A stretch of DNA of 60,000 nt from Diphasiastrum complanatum (lineage: Eukaryota > Streptophyta > Lycopodiopsida > Lycopodiales > Lycopodiaceae): NCBI GenBank assembly GCA_029204225.1, contig CM055099.1, positions 68,505,084 to 68,565,083 on the forward strand, given 5' to 3'. The notes under the pieces were generated by a model, which was not told the origin of the DNA, did no database searches, and saw nothing but the letters and a program-made list of their open reading frames with translations. Positions 45,736 through 57,009 of this stretch are shown here, piece after piece. Made by a program: the position numbers and the translations under genes. How positions within the stretch are numbered: position 1 is the stretch's first letter; each line of letters opens with the position of its first letter.

Positions 45736-45789
45736 ATTTGTGTTCCTAGAGTGTTGTGCAAGGGCTATAGCCTTGACACTTTCTAAACT

Positions 45790-46330
45790 CAATGTTGAAT
45801 TAATAATAGAGAGTACTTATTGAAGACATATCCACACATAACAACTTTTCAAGCATAGAAATCACGGGAGGAAAAGAGACATTGTAGCTGAGACATGATA
45901 ATTTACTTGGATATTTTGAAGCAAAAATGTGATAGTTGTGGTAGCAAAATGGGGTGACATACCTTAGCCATCTTTCTACCATACTTAAAAATTTTGAGCA
46001 CAATTTTCTTTCTTTCTCATGTGCCTCCTCGGTGGATAAAGATGTTCTTGGTAAATTTGCAAGACGGGCTTTGTAGTCTTTTTATACAGTGGTTGCTTCA
46101 AATGTACCAACGAAATCAACATACCAACCTATGTAAATACTACCAACAATGAAAATAAACAACGAAATTCACATAAACACACAATAAAAGTATAATAGTA
46201 TCTCACAAGTTCAATCTTTGCAAGCTCGCAACTAGTTGAATCTCACACTTGGGGTCAGGCTCAATGAAAGTAGCCATAATGTGAATATGTTGACTATGGT
46301 CATTCCAAAACTCTTCGGAGATGACCTCCA
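45790..46330. other. Spacer, nothing recognised
   Basis: No coding or transposon motif between the TRIM array and the next LTR. Confidence 0.5.
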
Positions 46331-46335
46331 TCCAA

Positions 46336-46798
46336 TTGAAATTCCGATAGAATCTAGTGCAGTATGCAGATCACATCACACAATCACCATAGCCACTCCT
46401 CACAAGCTCTCATAGATGGCACAACAAAAGTTAATAGATTACAAAGAGACACTGTACATATAGAGTATTCACAAACTGCATGAAAAGGCAGGTGTCCTAA
46501 AACTGGCCTACCACCCGTCAAACTAAGGTCAGGCCCAATATGGCTAAATTTGACCAACAAACTCAGGACATGCCCCTGAGTATAGCAAGTACTGTATATA
46601 ACTCTATACAGGCTAATTTTTCCTACGTGTGGCTACTCGGCTAACCCAAGTAGCCGGCTACAGGCCCGATCAATAAATCCTAACGGGTCACGTCCCGAAC
46701 ACAACCATATATAGTAAACCAAATAAACTGTAAAATAATTACATCATCACATTTAGAGCTTATACTAATGAATCAGATCAAAACTGATTTCTAGCTCT
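46336..46798 (-). repeat. 3' LTR of the non-autonomous element
   Basis: Paired with 53578-54047. Begins TTGAAATTCCGATAG and ends CTGATTTCTAGCTCT on the plus strand. Confidence 0.92.
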
Positions 46799-46854
46799 CT
46801 CCCTTAAGCTCAAATGTGACAAGAGTGAAAAACAATAATTTGTAGCAATGTCTG

Positions 46855-47088
46855 TGTTAGAAAGCAATGATAAACTTGTTACTGTTTGCGATTTACTGTT
46901 GACAGCTGTTACCAGCTGTAAGTAGCTGTAGGCTAGTCTATAGTCAACTACTAGTTTTCTCTCTCTCTATATTCAGGATTTATTGTACTCCCTTTCAATT
47001 AGTGTAATAGTGTGATGGTGTGTTCTTCCTCTTTCTCTTGGTGATTGCTTATGGTGATTGATTGATAGTGCTCATCAGATTATTGACA
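46855..47088 (+). repeat. Copia 4 probable 5' LTR
   Basis: TG...CA ends with the primer site directly adjacent. CTCTCTATATTCAG near 46970 is a possible TATA region. The left end is inferred, as no second LTR is present. Confidence 0.65.
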
Positions 47089-47763
47089 TGGTATCAGAGC
47101 TCCTCTGATCCTAAGTGCCTGACTACTGGGCTCGGCTTGTCACTGGCTCCATACTGAGGTGAGATAGTCCTTCACAGGAGGTGAAAGCTTGGAGAGGCAA
47201 AAGTTGGAAGAAATCCTTCCTTGGTGCATCGTGCAGGTTTTTGGAGCTCAGAATCATCAGTGAGGAACAAAGACACAGTCCCGGAGACATCAGAAAGGCC
47301 AGGGTAGCATCAAACAGATTGAAAATCTGTTGAGTGGGGAGATTTTTACAATACTTCCCAATTTTTTGTGGAAAGTGCAAGTTTTCAAGAAGTTTCAATG
47401 AGAAACTTGCTCAATCAACTTGTGGGGAACATTTTGTGCTATCAAAAGTTTAGCAATATTGCTACTGGCAGTTTGGAACTGTTCCTAGTTCATCTGGTGG
47501 AGATTTGAACAATTTCTTGCAATTTTTGTGCATTTTTGCTTGAAGTAGCCTTGTAACAGAAAATCAGAATTTTTAAGCTTCAATTTCAGTAATGATGACT
47601 TCTGAAAGTGGCTAGACTCAAGTACAAGTCAATTCAGTGTGGATTTCCACTCAAAATCACATTTTTTGGTGAAGATTTGGCTTAGAAACAATGATTTTTG
47701 CTTAGAAACAGGCTTTTTGCTCTGTCTCTATCTCTGCACTGCTCACCAGAAGGCTCTAGTACG

Positions 47764-47972
47764 GCCCGAAACGCAAAAGAGGCCCCGAAACATCGGCTCC
47801 ATGACCCGAAATGCCAGTTCTATGACCTGAAACGCCAGTGAAGTGCCCGAAACGCCTCTACATTATCCTGAAACGCCAAGGAAGTGCCCAAAACGCCGCT
47901 CTCCTGCCCCGAAACGCTCGACCAGCAGCCCGAAACGCTTGTATTGCCTCCAGGTCCGCGCACCGAACGCCT
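47764..47972. repeat. CCCGAAACGCC motif array in the copia 4 leader
   Basis: About ten copies of [G/A]CCCGAAACGCC-like 11-mers, starting at 47764, 47783, 47804, 47825, 47845, 47866, 47886, 47907, 47927 and 47961, spaced close to 20 bp with unrelated spacers. Confidence 0.88.
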
Positions 47973-48555
47973 CTAAAACTTAGTGTATTGGAGTGTCTTC
48001 AAGCCGCTGAAGACTGAACGCTCGCCAGTACTTGTCTACCACGTGTCAATGAGGAAAAGTCAGATCAATCTGGACTGTCCATAAATCCCAGATCAACGGC
48101 TCGGATCAATTGAAGAATCTCCTCTTCAAATTTTATTTTAGATTGAAGGGTCCCACAGGTGCCCCTAGTATTTGGGACTGGCCCATTCTTTCTAAGGGCT
48201 CTGTCCACTATGGTTTTTTGCAGATAAGCAGAAAACAGAGTGATGTTTTGACCTAGCTAAAGAGACTGTTTTTGGGATCTGATTAGACAGGAGCTACGTG
48301 CTGATATAAAAATTTCTGAAATCGGAGATTTGTGCGAGACGAAGGAAATTTCCAAAAATGGCAGTTTGGCAATAATTGCCATTTTTCAAGCTCAAGGACA
48401 GTTGTAAGCCATTCTAAGGCCAAAATCTTCAATTTGGCATAACTTTCAATCCATAGCTCGGATTGGAAAGTGGTCGGAGACGTCATTTGTCAATTTTGCA
48501 ACAAATTTCCATATTTGCAATCATTTTTGAAATCCGGAGTCATCTAGTTGCAGTT

Positions 48556-49112
48556 ATGGCAATGCTAAGCAAAAGCATTCTCAATGAGTCAAGCAAATTG
48601 GAAGGAGCCGACAACTATGCAATTTGGAAATTCAAACTGAAGAACATTCTGATGGAAAAGGAGCTATGGGAGATTGTGACAGGTGAGGAGACAAGGCCAG
48701 TGATTGAAGAAGATCAGCGGGCATTGATAGGAGGAAACGGAGAGCACAGAATGTCATCAACTTGTCAGTCAGAGATGCTATCATTCCCTACAATTCGGTT
48801 TCGGAAGGACCGAAAGAAGCGTGGGATACGTTGAAGGCATTGTTTGAGACCACAAACACATCTCGAGTGCTATTCCAGAAGACGAAACTGCACACATTAC
48901 GGATGGATGATGGTGCAACTATTGCTGATCACCTATTGAAGATAAAGGAGATCCGGGAGCTGAGCGAGTACAGGATTGTGAGATCGTTCAATTGACATTG
49001 AACAGCTTGAGAGAGTCACATCAGATGTTTGTGACAAGCATTGTCACACGGGAGAATCTTCCAACCTATGAAGAGCTAGGTGGATTACTATTGCAGGAAG
49101 AGCAACGTTAAG
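48556..49112 (+). pseudogene. Copia 4 gag (UBN2-type)
   Basis: MAMLSKSILNESSKLEGADN, IWKFKLKNILMEKELWEIV, then a one-base shift near 48740, AWDTLKALFETTN, LHTLRMDDGATIADHLLKIK, another shift near 48965, LTLNSLRESHQMFVTSIV and a stop TAA at about 49110. Normal gag order, at least three lesions. Confidence 0.88.
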
Positions 49113-49117
49113 AGAAT

Positions 49118-49618
49118 TTGAATCATCGTAATAGGGGCTATGATCAAGCTCTTGCAGTTAGAGGACGAGGTGGAATATTTGGCCGTGGTAGGTATCAATC
49201 GAGAGGAGGAAACTCAAGTTGGGGATCATTTCAACAATTTCATAAACAAGCCAATGGTAGCCCAAATCGAGGCAATTGGAATCAAGGCCGAGGTCAAGGA
49301 CGTGGCTATTCCAGGCAAAATAAAGCTGGAAATTGTAGGTACTGCAACAAACCTGGCCATTGGGAGCGTGAATGCTTCAAGAAACAAAAGGAGATAACAC
49401 AAAGAAAAGGCAAATGGCAAGCGGGCAATTATGTTGATCATTATCAATTTGATGATGATCATTATGAAGACAGTTATGGTGATCAACATCAATATGATGA
49501 TGATCAATATGAAGATGATACAGGCGAAAGCTCAAACTTGTTCATTACGACGCTGATGACAAGTGACGAAGCAAAGGGAATACCTGGTACATCGACAGTG
49601 GAGTGTCCAAGCACATGA
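49118..49618 (+). pseudogene. Copia 4 nucleocapsid with intact zinc knuckle
   Basis: Gly/Arg-rich (RGRGGIFGRGRYQSRGG), then CRYCNKPGHWEREC, a complete CCHC knuckle, then an Asp/Tyr/His-rich stretch (YQFDDDHYEDSYGDQHQYDD). The frame shifts near 49588 just before the protease. Confidence 0.9.
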
Positions 49619-49923
49619 CTTCGAGGAAGGAGTGGTTATTGGAATTCAAGGAAATCCACAATGGCGATGAAGTTGGACAAGCTGATGGCCAATTGCTACC
49701 TGTGAAAGGATTTGGCGTGGTACCAGTGAAGCTAGCCAACGGAATGATAAAGCGGATAAGCAACGTACAATATATTCCTGGTTTAGCCAACAATTTACTA
49801 TCAATTGGGACGATGGCTGATCAACAACTCAAGGTTGAGTTTGATAGCGACAAATGTCTCATCAAGGACATCAAGAATCACTACAAAGTGATTGCTATAG
49901 GAGCTAGAGTCAACGGAAATTGA
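49585..49923 (+). pseudogene. Copia 4 protease and spacer
   Basis: NTWYIDSGVSKHMTSRKEWL with DSG active site, continuing VKLANGMIKRISNVQYIPGL and NNLLSIGTMADQQ. Stopped by TGA at 49921. Confidence 0.9.
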
Positions 49924-49932
49924 CTCTACAAA

Positions 49933-50712
49933 TTGAATGCGAGATCTTTTACTCAAGCTATGGTAAGCATTGTTGATAGTCGAAGTGATCTTTGGCATCA
50001 ACGATTTGGTCATATCAGTGCTCAAAGTTTACAGATTCTGAAAAGAGATAATCTAGTTATTGGATTGCCTGACATTTCTCTTGAAGGAAAAATATGTGAA
50101 TGTTGCATTTTGGGAAAACAACACAGAGAATGGTTTCCCAAAAGTGAAGCAAGGAGAGCCAGTGGCATCCTAGATCTTGTCCATAGTGATCTATGTGGAC
50201 CAATGCAGACTAGATCTCTTAGTGACTGCTATTACTTCGTTACCTTTATTGATGATTATAGCAGATGCATTTGGATTTATTTCATAAGCAAGAAATCAGA
50301 CGCCTTTGCTAAGTTCAGGGAATTCAAGGCATTAGTTGAAAAGCAAACAGGAAGTTACATTAAGACTTTGAGATCTGATGGAGGTGGTGAGTATTTTTCG
50401 ACAAAATTTATTGATTTTTGCAAAGACCAAGGGATCAAGAGGCAGACTACAACACCTTATTCACCACAGCAAAACGAAGTTGCAGAGCAAAAGAATAGAT
50501 CCATTGTTGAGATGGCCAGGGCAATGCTCAAAAGCAAGGATATGCCAAACACCTTTTGGGCAGAAGCTTGCAGCACAGCCACGCACATCCTGAATCGGTG
50601 TCCTACGAAATCTGTGGAAGGTAAGACACCTCATGAAGCTTTTATTGGAAAGAAACTTAATATTTCTCATTTGAGAGTATTTGGTTGTGATGCTTATGCT
50701 CATATTTCCTGA
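49933..50712 (+). CDS. Copia 4 integrase open frame
   Basis: LWHQRFGHIS and CECCILGKQHREWF (HHCC), VHSDLCGPMQT (first Asp), FIDDYSRCIWIYF, LRSDGGGEYFS (second Asp), QQNEVAEQKNRS (Glu; normally NGVAERKN), FWAEACSTATHILNRCPT and LRVFGCDAYAHIS. Catalytic residues are present; it ends at a TGA at 50710. Remnant of a polyprotein, not an independent gene. Confidence 0.9.
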   Translation: MNARSFTQAMVSIVDSRSDLWHQRFGHISAQSLQILKRDNLVIGLPDISLEGKICECCILGKQHREWFPKSEARRASGILDLVHSDLCGPMQTRSLSDCYYFVTFIDDYSRCIWIYFISKKSDAFAKFREFKALVEKQTGSYIKTLRSDGGGEYFSTKFIDFCKDQGIKRQTTTPYSPQQNEVAEQKNRSIVEMARAMLKSKDMPNTFWAEACSTATHILNRCPTKSVEGKTPHEAFIGKKLNISHLRVFGCDAYAHIS

Positions 50713-50728
50713 TGAGAAATGAAGGAAA

Positions 50729-51151
50729 TTGGATGCAAAAGCTGTCAAGTGTATTTTCCTTGGATATGATGAGAAGGCCAACGCATATAGGATGTATGAT
50801 ACAAATGCACACAAACTTGTGATTTCCAGGGATGCTACATTTGACGAGTTGGGTCAAGGTGAACAATCTGAAAAAATCACTAAACCTTTTGATGAGGGAG
50901 CGGAAGTACAGGTCAAGAAAGAAGTGGATTTTGATGTAGAAGATCCAATGGAAAAAGATAAGTTTGAAGCTGAAATCTCTAAGAGAGTACCTAAATGGTA
51001 CTTATCAGTCACAAGTGATGCTAAGAAGGGAGATGCTCCCGAATCTAGCAAACAGGGAGAGCTTAGAAGGTCAAGTAGAAATCGGAAACCTTCTGCAAGG
51101 TTAGGCTACTCTATACTTGACTCACACTCAAGCACACCAACAAACCACTAG
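50729..51151 (+). pseudogene. Copia 4 integrase tail and linker
   Basis: MDAKAVKCIFLGYDEKANAY, KLVISRDATFDE, then an acidic linker and ELRRSSRNRKPSARLGYS, the segment that normally leads into RT. Translation departs from copia after this. Confidence 0.85.
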
Positions 51152-53563
51152 GTTTGACTCACAAAGTATCATGTAAACACAATGCTCATACTGAGAGTCT
51201 ACCATACTCTCGACCAACTGACTCGTCCCCATCCAACTTGAAACACAAGTGGACCACATGAGCGACATGGCTCAAACTGAGGAAATCTCACTGCCACCAT
51301 GAGACTTACATCCTCCATCTAGCTAGGCTAACATCCTATCAGACACTTACAAGTACGAACCTGTAAAGTTGACATAAATGAGCGACTGAGGCTCAACCTG
51401 CGAAAATCTTACTGCCACCATAAGATTATACCCTTACTAGATAGACAGCTAGTAGACAATGACAAGTCAATGAGCATAAATGACTACTTTGTTTCACTGT
51501 AGCAAATGCACAACCACATAAAACTCTGACTCAGATCTAGACTTTCGTGACAAGGCAACATGCAAGGCCAGACACACTCATGCAAACCAACACGAATGAT
51601 AAAGCGTCAAATACATGACCAAGGCCTGCCCATAAGTGGTATCTTGTCGTACCAACACCTGTGCCACCTGTAAGTCCGCTGCTACACCACTGGTCACCAA
51701 ATCAGGTCCTCAACCATGGCCTGCACCTGTACCAAGATGCTCTCACATCCAAGCATATCCAACTATCCAATAAGTCCTGAAAGCTTATCCCCATCCATTC
51801 TCCATGCACTAAGCACAAGAGTCTACCAAGGACTCAATGAATGAATGTACTCAAACCTCACCATAGGCTATAACTGGGTAGTGCGCCTATCTCCCAGAGA
51901 TACTGATGATGATCTGTCTTTTTGGAATGGACAGGACTTACAAGGGGATTCATGATGGAATCAAGAAGCTGCCAACGCAAATGGACAAAGCGTGAAGCTT
52001 TGAGAGCCAGCTCTAGGTTGGAGAGCTAATGGAGATTGCACAAGGTGTGATCGGAGGGAAAACACTATGATGGGTGTTTTGCTAGAGATCTACTATAGGG
52101 GACACTGATGGCGAGGACTTCATGATGTGCTCATTTGGGAGTACAGGTTGGCATTACAGAGGGGGCCAGTCATTGGACATTGGCATCGATGGGGAGACAT
52201 CTACCATCACGTGCGTGGATAAGGTACCTATAGCTTTCATGCATTTGGCTGTATTTGCAGGAGCCTAGGCTTGGCACAGGTGTTGCAATTTCCATGGTGA
52301 AAATTCTCAGGTGGTGAGATTATGGATAAGCCTAGAGGGAGTCACTCAGAGCCATATACCTCAGTACGATTAGGGAGACAGTAGTCTCGGGATCCCATGA
52401 GCGGCAACTCAGGGACAAGCTTGCGTTGGCATGGTGTCGAGTGGCACATAGCCAAGGAGAGCGAGTAGATGCTAGGAGCCAGGTGGAACAGGTGATGCTT
52501 TGGAGTTCGGCTTGTCTAGCAGGATGTTGACCAGGATCGGAGACATCAGGTGAGCATAGTATGTGGATGACGAGTCCATTGGGGTGGCACTCATGGAGAT
52601 GGTACAGTTGCTCAGGTATGATATGTCATTTGGTGTATGGATGATGATCTTCAGTTGGTGCATCATGTAGTGACCTGGGGACGGGTCATGCCTACTTGGA
52701 GGTAGGTGGCATGGAGTGTACCCGGCGTGGTACATATCCTGAGGGCATGGAGTGCATTACAAGGTGATGTGGATCCAGCATGCCCATGGTTGTGAGCCAG
52801 CAAGGATGGAGATGGTTGCTCAGGGAGTGACAATTGATACTTTGGCAAGTGATCAGGTGAACTGCATGGTCATATGCACAGTGGTCTCCAGGTTGGCATC
52901 ACATGTTGTTTCTATCCATCATCATTTGGTAAGCAGGATGCAGTTTTTGGTTAGATTCAGTTGGAGTCTAGTTGCACTATAGGTGGACAGATTGTTGGAG
53001 AGCTATCAACGGATAATGGATATTTGGTGATCAGATGGTACAGGGTACAGGGTTCTGGAGCTATCCTACTTGATATGCTATGGATCGTGGGTGAGTTATT
53101 CATCACAATAGTGGATCTAGTTTTCATTTGCTTTGACTTGGATGCTATGATGGATACATTGGGGAGATAGGCTCTAGTTCTCCAAACTGCTTCTTTCTCT
53201 TCACACTGTAAGTGGATTTCAAAATCCTCTCAACCCTGAATTGCCACTACCCTGCTCCACCTTTCAATTTGCTTCACTCAATAATTGACGGATTATCGAA
53301 GAAGTTTTGGCCAATTTTCCGTCACAACCATTTTCCGAAGCAACTCACCGTTTTGAGCAATTTTTTCAGAATTCTTCCAAGAATTCTCTTACGACGACCG
53401 TCTTGATCTTCCTCGAAGAAGGAACTTTGTTGTCTCCTACCATACGAACTGCCAATACCCTGTATGAAGTCCTCTCTCCTGAGACTCTTTGAGTGCTATT
53501 TCTCCTAATGAAAGATGCTATCTCATAGCTCCACCAGATCATGCATACCTGCATCACCCTGAC
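51150..53563. other. Internal region of the non-autonomous LTR element
   Basis: No retroelement domain on either strand. 51264 and 51382 start two related segments (AGCGAC, GGCTCAA, ACTGCCACCAT). Frames at 52735-52472 (minus, Pro/Ser/His-rich) and 52752-52982 (plus) have no recognised motif. Confidence 0.6.
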
Positions 53564-53577
53564 GCTCTGATACCAAG

Positions 53578-54047
53578 TTGAAATTCCGATAGAATCTAGT
53601 GCAGTATGCAAATCACATCACACAATCACCATAGCCACTCCTCACAAGCTCTCATAGATGGCACATCAAAAGTTAATAGATTACAAAGAAACACTGTACA
53701 TATAGAGTATTCACAAATTGCATGAAAAGGCAGGTGTCCTAAAACTGGCCTACCACCTATCAAACTAAGGTCAAGCCCAATATGGCCAAATGCGACCGAC
53801 AAACTCAGGACATGCCCCTGAGTATAGCAAGTACTGTATATAACTCTGTACAGGCTAATTTTTCCTACATGTGGCTACTCAACTAACCCAAGTAGCCGGC
53901 TATGAGATCAGTGCCCGATCAATATATCCTGACGGGTTACGTCCCGAACACAACCATATACAATAAATCAAATAAACTGTACAATGATTACATCACCACA
54001 TTTAGAGCTTATACTAATGAATCAGATCAAAACTGATTTCTAACTCA
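53578..54047 (-). repeat. 5' LTR of the non-autonomous element
   Basis: Begins TTGAAATTCCGATAG and ends TTTCTAACTCA on the plus strand; the primer site lies just inside. An 8-base insertion (GAGATCAG region near 53905) is the main indel relative to the other LTR. Confidence 0.92.
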
Positions 54048-54372
54048 TCCAAGTCGCAGGCCTATGATTACCCTCTTAAACAAAAAAAAAAATCTTTCTC
54101 GATAAAGCAGACAACTTGGGCTTGGAATCTAACTCCTTCTCGAACTTGTTGTCAACGTCAAGCCAATTGGGTCTCAAGAGTTTCTTCATATCATCATTAC
54201 TTTCAATCATGGTTCCATGACTCAAAGACACACTCAAGGTAAGCATATATTTTTCTTTGATGTAGCCCTCATTTTGAAATGTCACTTTCAAATATTCTAT
54301 TTTTGCTTTGAGAGGTCTTACTTGCTGTGAATCTGATGTCGACTTCGACGACCTCGGGTTCTCCGAGAAGCT

Positions 54373-55586
54373 TTGATTCCACTAATGTGGATCCTGGAAT
54401 TTGAAGAAGTCAGAGACTTTGAGCACTTCGAAGTCGGAGATAGTCGTGATTCACTGATACATACAATTGCAGCTGATCTCACTCATGACGATGAAGCTGA
54501 AAAGACTGATGCAGCTGATCCTGACCAAGAAACAAAAGAAGATCAAGATCAAGGTCAAGCAGCACAAATTCCAGTTGAAGTCCAGAAAAGCCCAAGGGAT
54601 GAAGAGAAGACTGAAGACCCCTCTGCTCTGAAGCAAGACGGCTTCATCGATGTAGATGCACAAGAATACTTCGATGAAGGCATCCTTGTAGATGAGGAGG
54701 TGGAGATCATTCTAGGGACCGTTGCACCAATCTCACCACTAACCTCCACCATTGTTGATACCACCTCCGTCACCGTCTCTCTTACCCCTGTTACCACCAT
54801 TCCTACCACCTCCATTGCTACTGATGTAAAGACACCACTAACTGTTCCACTTCCAACCCAGCCCACAACTTCTCAAATTTTCTTTTCCTATGCCATCGCC
54901 TTCTGAATTTCCAGCTCTTCCAGCCTATGACAGTTTGTCCGAGAAACACAGGGAGACCTTGAAATGGCATATCGAGCAGCTACAAGAGTACCTAAGGGCA
55001 CCGAGCTAGAAAAGGATCGATCCCTACTATGTGGTGATCAAGAGAAGAGATCCTTGGGAGAAAATGAAGCCAGCCGAGCGACAAGTCAATTGGCCTACCA
55101 TTCGAAGGATTGACTCAAGCTCAATGTTTGACAAGTATCAAAATGCGCTATTAAAATTTGGATATGCTTATAGGAGAAGTGCGGATACTATGGTCCAAGA
55201 AAGTGCCAAGTATTGATTATCCATAGCCTTTCTCATGCCAATGGATGCTACTGGGATAAAGGGCTACCACCCATCAGGTTGGACATTAGTCAACCCTTGC
55301 AAATAGAAGACGCGCATCTAATGATGGCAAGGATTTATTTCCAAGCCGCATTTATTTCCAGTCAGTACGTGCAGATGATCGAGAAGTCGTATGGAAATAA
55401 GTTCATACCCGGAATGAAGCCATACCTAGGTCCTATTTCGTTGGGCGCAAAGACGAGGTTCATCACATTTGAAGTCGTCAGAAGGAAGGTCAGCTACGAG
55501 AAATCTCTTGATAAAAGAAAAGATGAAAAGGACAAGCAAGAGACTCTCAGTTATGCAGGGCTATCCTTGAAAGTTACTATAACTTG
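54373..55586 (+). pseudogene. Unrecognised two-part protein, broken frame
   Basis: 54373-54906 encodes an acidic segment (DDEAEKTDAADPDQETKEDQ) followed by a Thr/Pro/Val-rich stretch. A shifted frame from about 54890 reads PSEFPALPAYDSLSEKHRET, a TAG at 55008, then YYVVIKRRDPWEKMKPAERQ and YRRSADTMVQESAKY. One base out of frame from 55213 it continues IIHSLSHANGCYWDKGLPP, ARIYFQAAFISSQYVQMI and a Lys-rich tail to 55586. One stop and two frame changes show decay. The order of acidic linker then compact domain suggests a transposon-borne ORF, but I recognise no family. Confidence 0.5.
54397..54459. repeat. 63-bp inverted repeat (left arm; right arm 58451-58512)
   Basis: GAATTTGAAGAAGTCAGAGA through CGTGATTCACTGATA is found in reverse complement at 58451-58512 with about 90% identity. 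It codes the first part of the acidic frame here (FEEVRDFEH). Confidence 0.9.
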
Positions 55587-55589
55587 AAG

Positions 55590-56670
55590 TTTTGCCGAGA
55601 CACCCAATAAACGAAGCCGATAAGTTCTTGATTTTATGTAGGCAAGCGTGGCTCCATCCCTTTTCAAGAACCACACGTCAAAGCTGAAGCAATGCAGTGG
55701 GACCTGCAACACTATAGGAGAGGATAATGTTAGCTGATTCCATGTACCGCTTAGATAAGATTAGTAATAATCTACAATTTGCAAGCATCAAAGAAAGAAC
55801 CGAAACATACTATAGAACGTAGGCATTCGAATTTTGATAGATCCAGATTGAAGTTGAGCATCCATAATTAGAAGGATCGAGATCAGGTCGTTGATGTACT
55901 AATTGATAGGCGAGGTACATCACCATTGCATTACCACTATATTGCAAACCATAGAAGTCTAGAAGCAAGCAGACCCTGTCGACTGTAAGCTGAATGGAAT
56001 CTGTAGATTGCCAATAGGAAGAGAGTCAAGAAGATTCTGAGCAGAGAGTAAAATAATAGTAAACATAGGTAGATGCTCAGCAAACAATTGCTTAGTACAG
56101 GTTCTAAGCAGGTGTTTGTAATTGAGCGAAGCGTTCAGCATTGGTAGGAAATTGATTAACCGAGAGAGACGACACCACTCTATATAGTGAATTTTAGGAC
56201 TTTGGCCTAAAATCCTATTGGCCAATTTCCACCTCTTTTATTATTTGAAATTTGAAATTTGGGGGAACCCTTTGTTATTCACTAACTTGACTATTAGGCC
56301 TTACGACATGTAATTCTTGCAAAAAGGCCTAAAGTCCTTTTATTAACTTCTAACTAATCATGGACTTACACATGTAGGGTGCAAATCCCTCTCACTAATT
56401 AACTAGGGTTAGGGTTGCCTTGAAATCCACAAACCCTCCAACAAGCCGCAACAAAGCAACGCAAGGAAATTAGATCGTGGTGGATAAACTGACCCAACCA
56501 AACCTAGATCATACGGATCTAGCGCCCAAGCTATGATCAATATCTCACAAGCGATAGAGGAGTCACTCCAAGAACATGTAGCTCCTCATCACAATCAAGC
56601 ATACCCTAGTGAGAGCCCAATGGGTATACTTATACCCTCCAAGGCCCGTGCACCACTAGTAGTGCATTGT
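55590..56670. other. Spacer, nothing recognised
   Basis: No convincing coding or transposon motif. AATTTGAAATTTGG and CTAACCCTAG-like tracts only. Confidence 0.5.
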
Positions 56671-56676
56671 GACACC

Positions 56677-57009
56677 TCACTGGACTTCGATAGCATGTGT
56701 GCTATTTTTGCCAAGGTAAACTACCTTTTGGTACTGGAAGCAGCCAATATGGCTGGTCATGTGCTGAGTGGCTCCAGAATAAAAAGTATTAGAGTTGTCA
56801 TTTTGATGCTTTATGATGATTTTTTTTTGCCCTGTCAACCACTCCATGGGATGGCTAGCAGGCAAAAAAAATTTCCCTACCATGCCCTCATTCAATGATG
56901 GAGGTTCAAGAATGTTAAAGTATAAACTTTTTGTGGAGTCAGCATCTTCTATTACCACTTTGGTTAGATGATTGAAGTTTAAATATTCGTATTTTGAAGA
57001 AAATTCCAT
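56677..57009 (-). pseudogene. Copia protease fragment (element 5)
   Basis: Minus frame containing NDNSNTFYSGATQHMTSHIG and KVVYLGKNSTHAIEV, the copia protease start and following block. The active-site Asp of DSG is Tyr (YSG). No other copia domain adjoins. Confidence 0.75.

Larger units (their letters stand above)
45236..45787 (-). mobile_element. TRIM array: three LTRs and two internal regions
   Basis: On the minus strand: LTR (45787-45634), internal (45633-45560), LTR (45559-45405), internal (45404-45331), truncated LTR (45330 to about 45236). Period is 229 bp: 155-bp LTR and 74-bp internal region. Each internal region begins with TGGTATCAGAGC (initiator-Met primer site) right after the LTR end CTTCACA, and ends with the purine tract TTGAGGGGCAG right before the next LTR start TGTTAGAAAG. 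There is no coding capacity. This is the layout of a terminal-repeat retrotransposon in miniature, multiplied in tandem as TRIMs often are. Confidence 0.88.
46855..51150 (+). mobile_element. Ty1/copia element 4, nested, 3'-truncated
   Basis: Plus strand. Probable 5' LTR 46855-47088 (TGTTAGAAAG to ATTGACA), primer site TGGTATCAGAGC 47089-47100, a long leader to 48556, then gag, protease and integrase. It stops after the linker (ELRRSSRNRKPSARLGY) near 51150; RT, RNase H and 3' LTR are missing. It sits inside the internal region of the minus-strand element, so it inserted later. Confidence 0.88.
46331..54052 (-). mobile_element. LTR element without recognised genes, 5-bp TSD, copia nested inside
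   Basis: LTRs 46336-46798 (463 bp) and 53578-54047 (470 bp) are about 94-95% identical by eye. Both outer ends abut TCCAA (46331-46335, 54048-54052), a 5-bp target duplication. The primer site (53564-53575, TGGTATCAGAGC on minus) places the 5' LTR at high coordinates, and a purine run AAGGGAGAG next to 46798 is the tract before the 3' LTR. Internal sequence of its own (51150-53577 and 46799-46854) has no gag, RT or integrase. It resembles a large non-autonomous LTR element. Confidence 0.88.
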
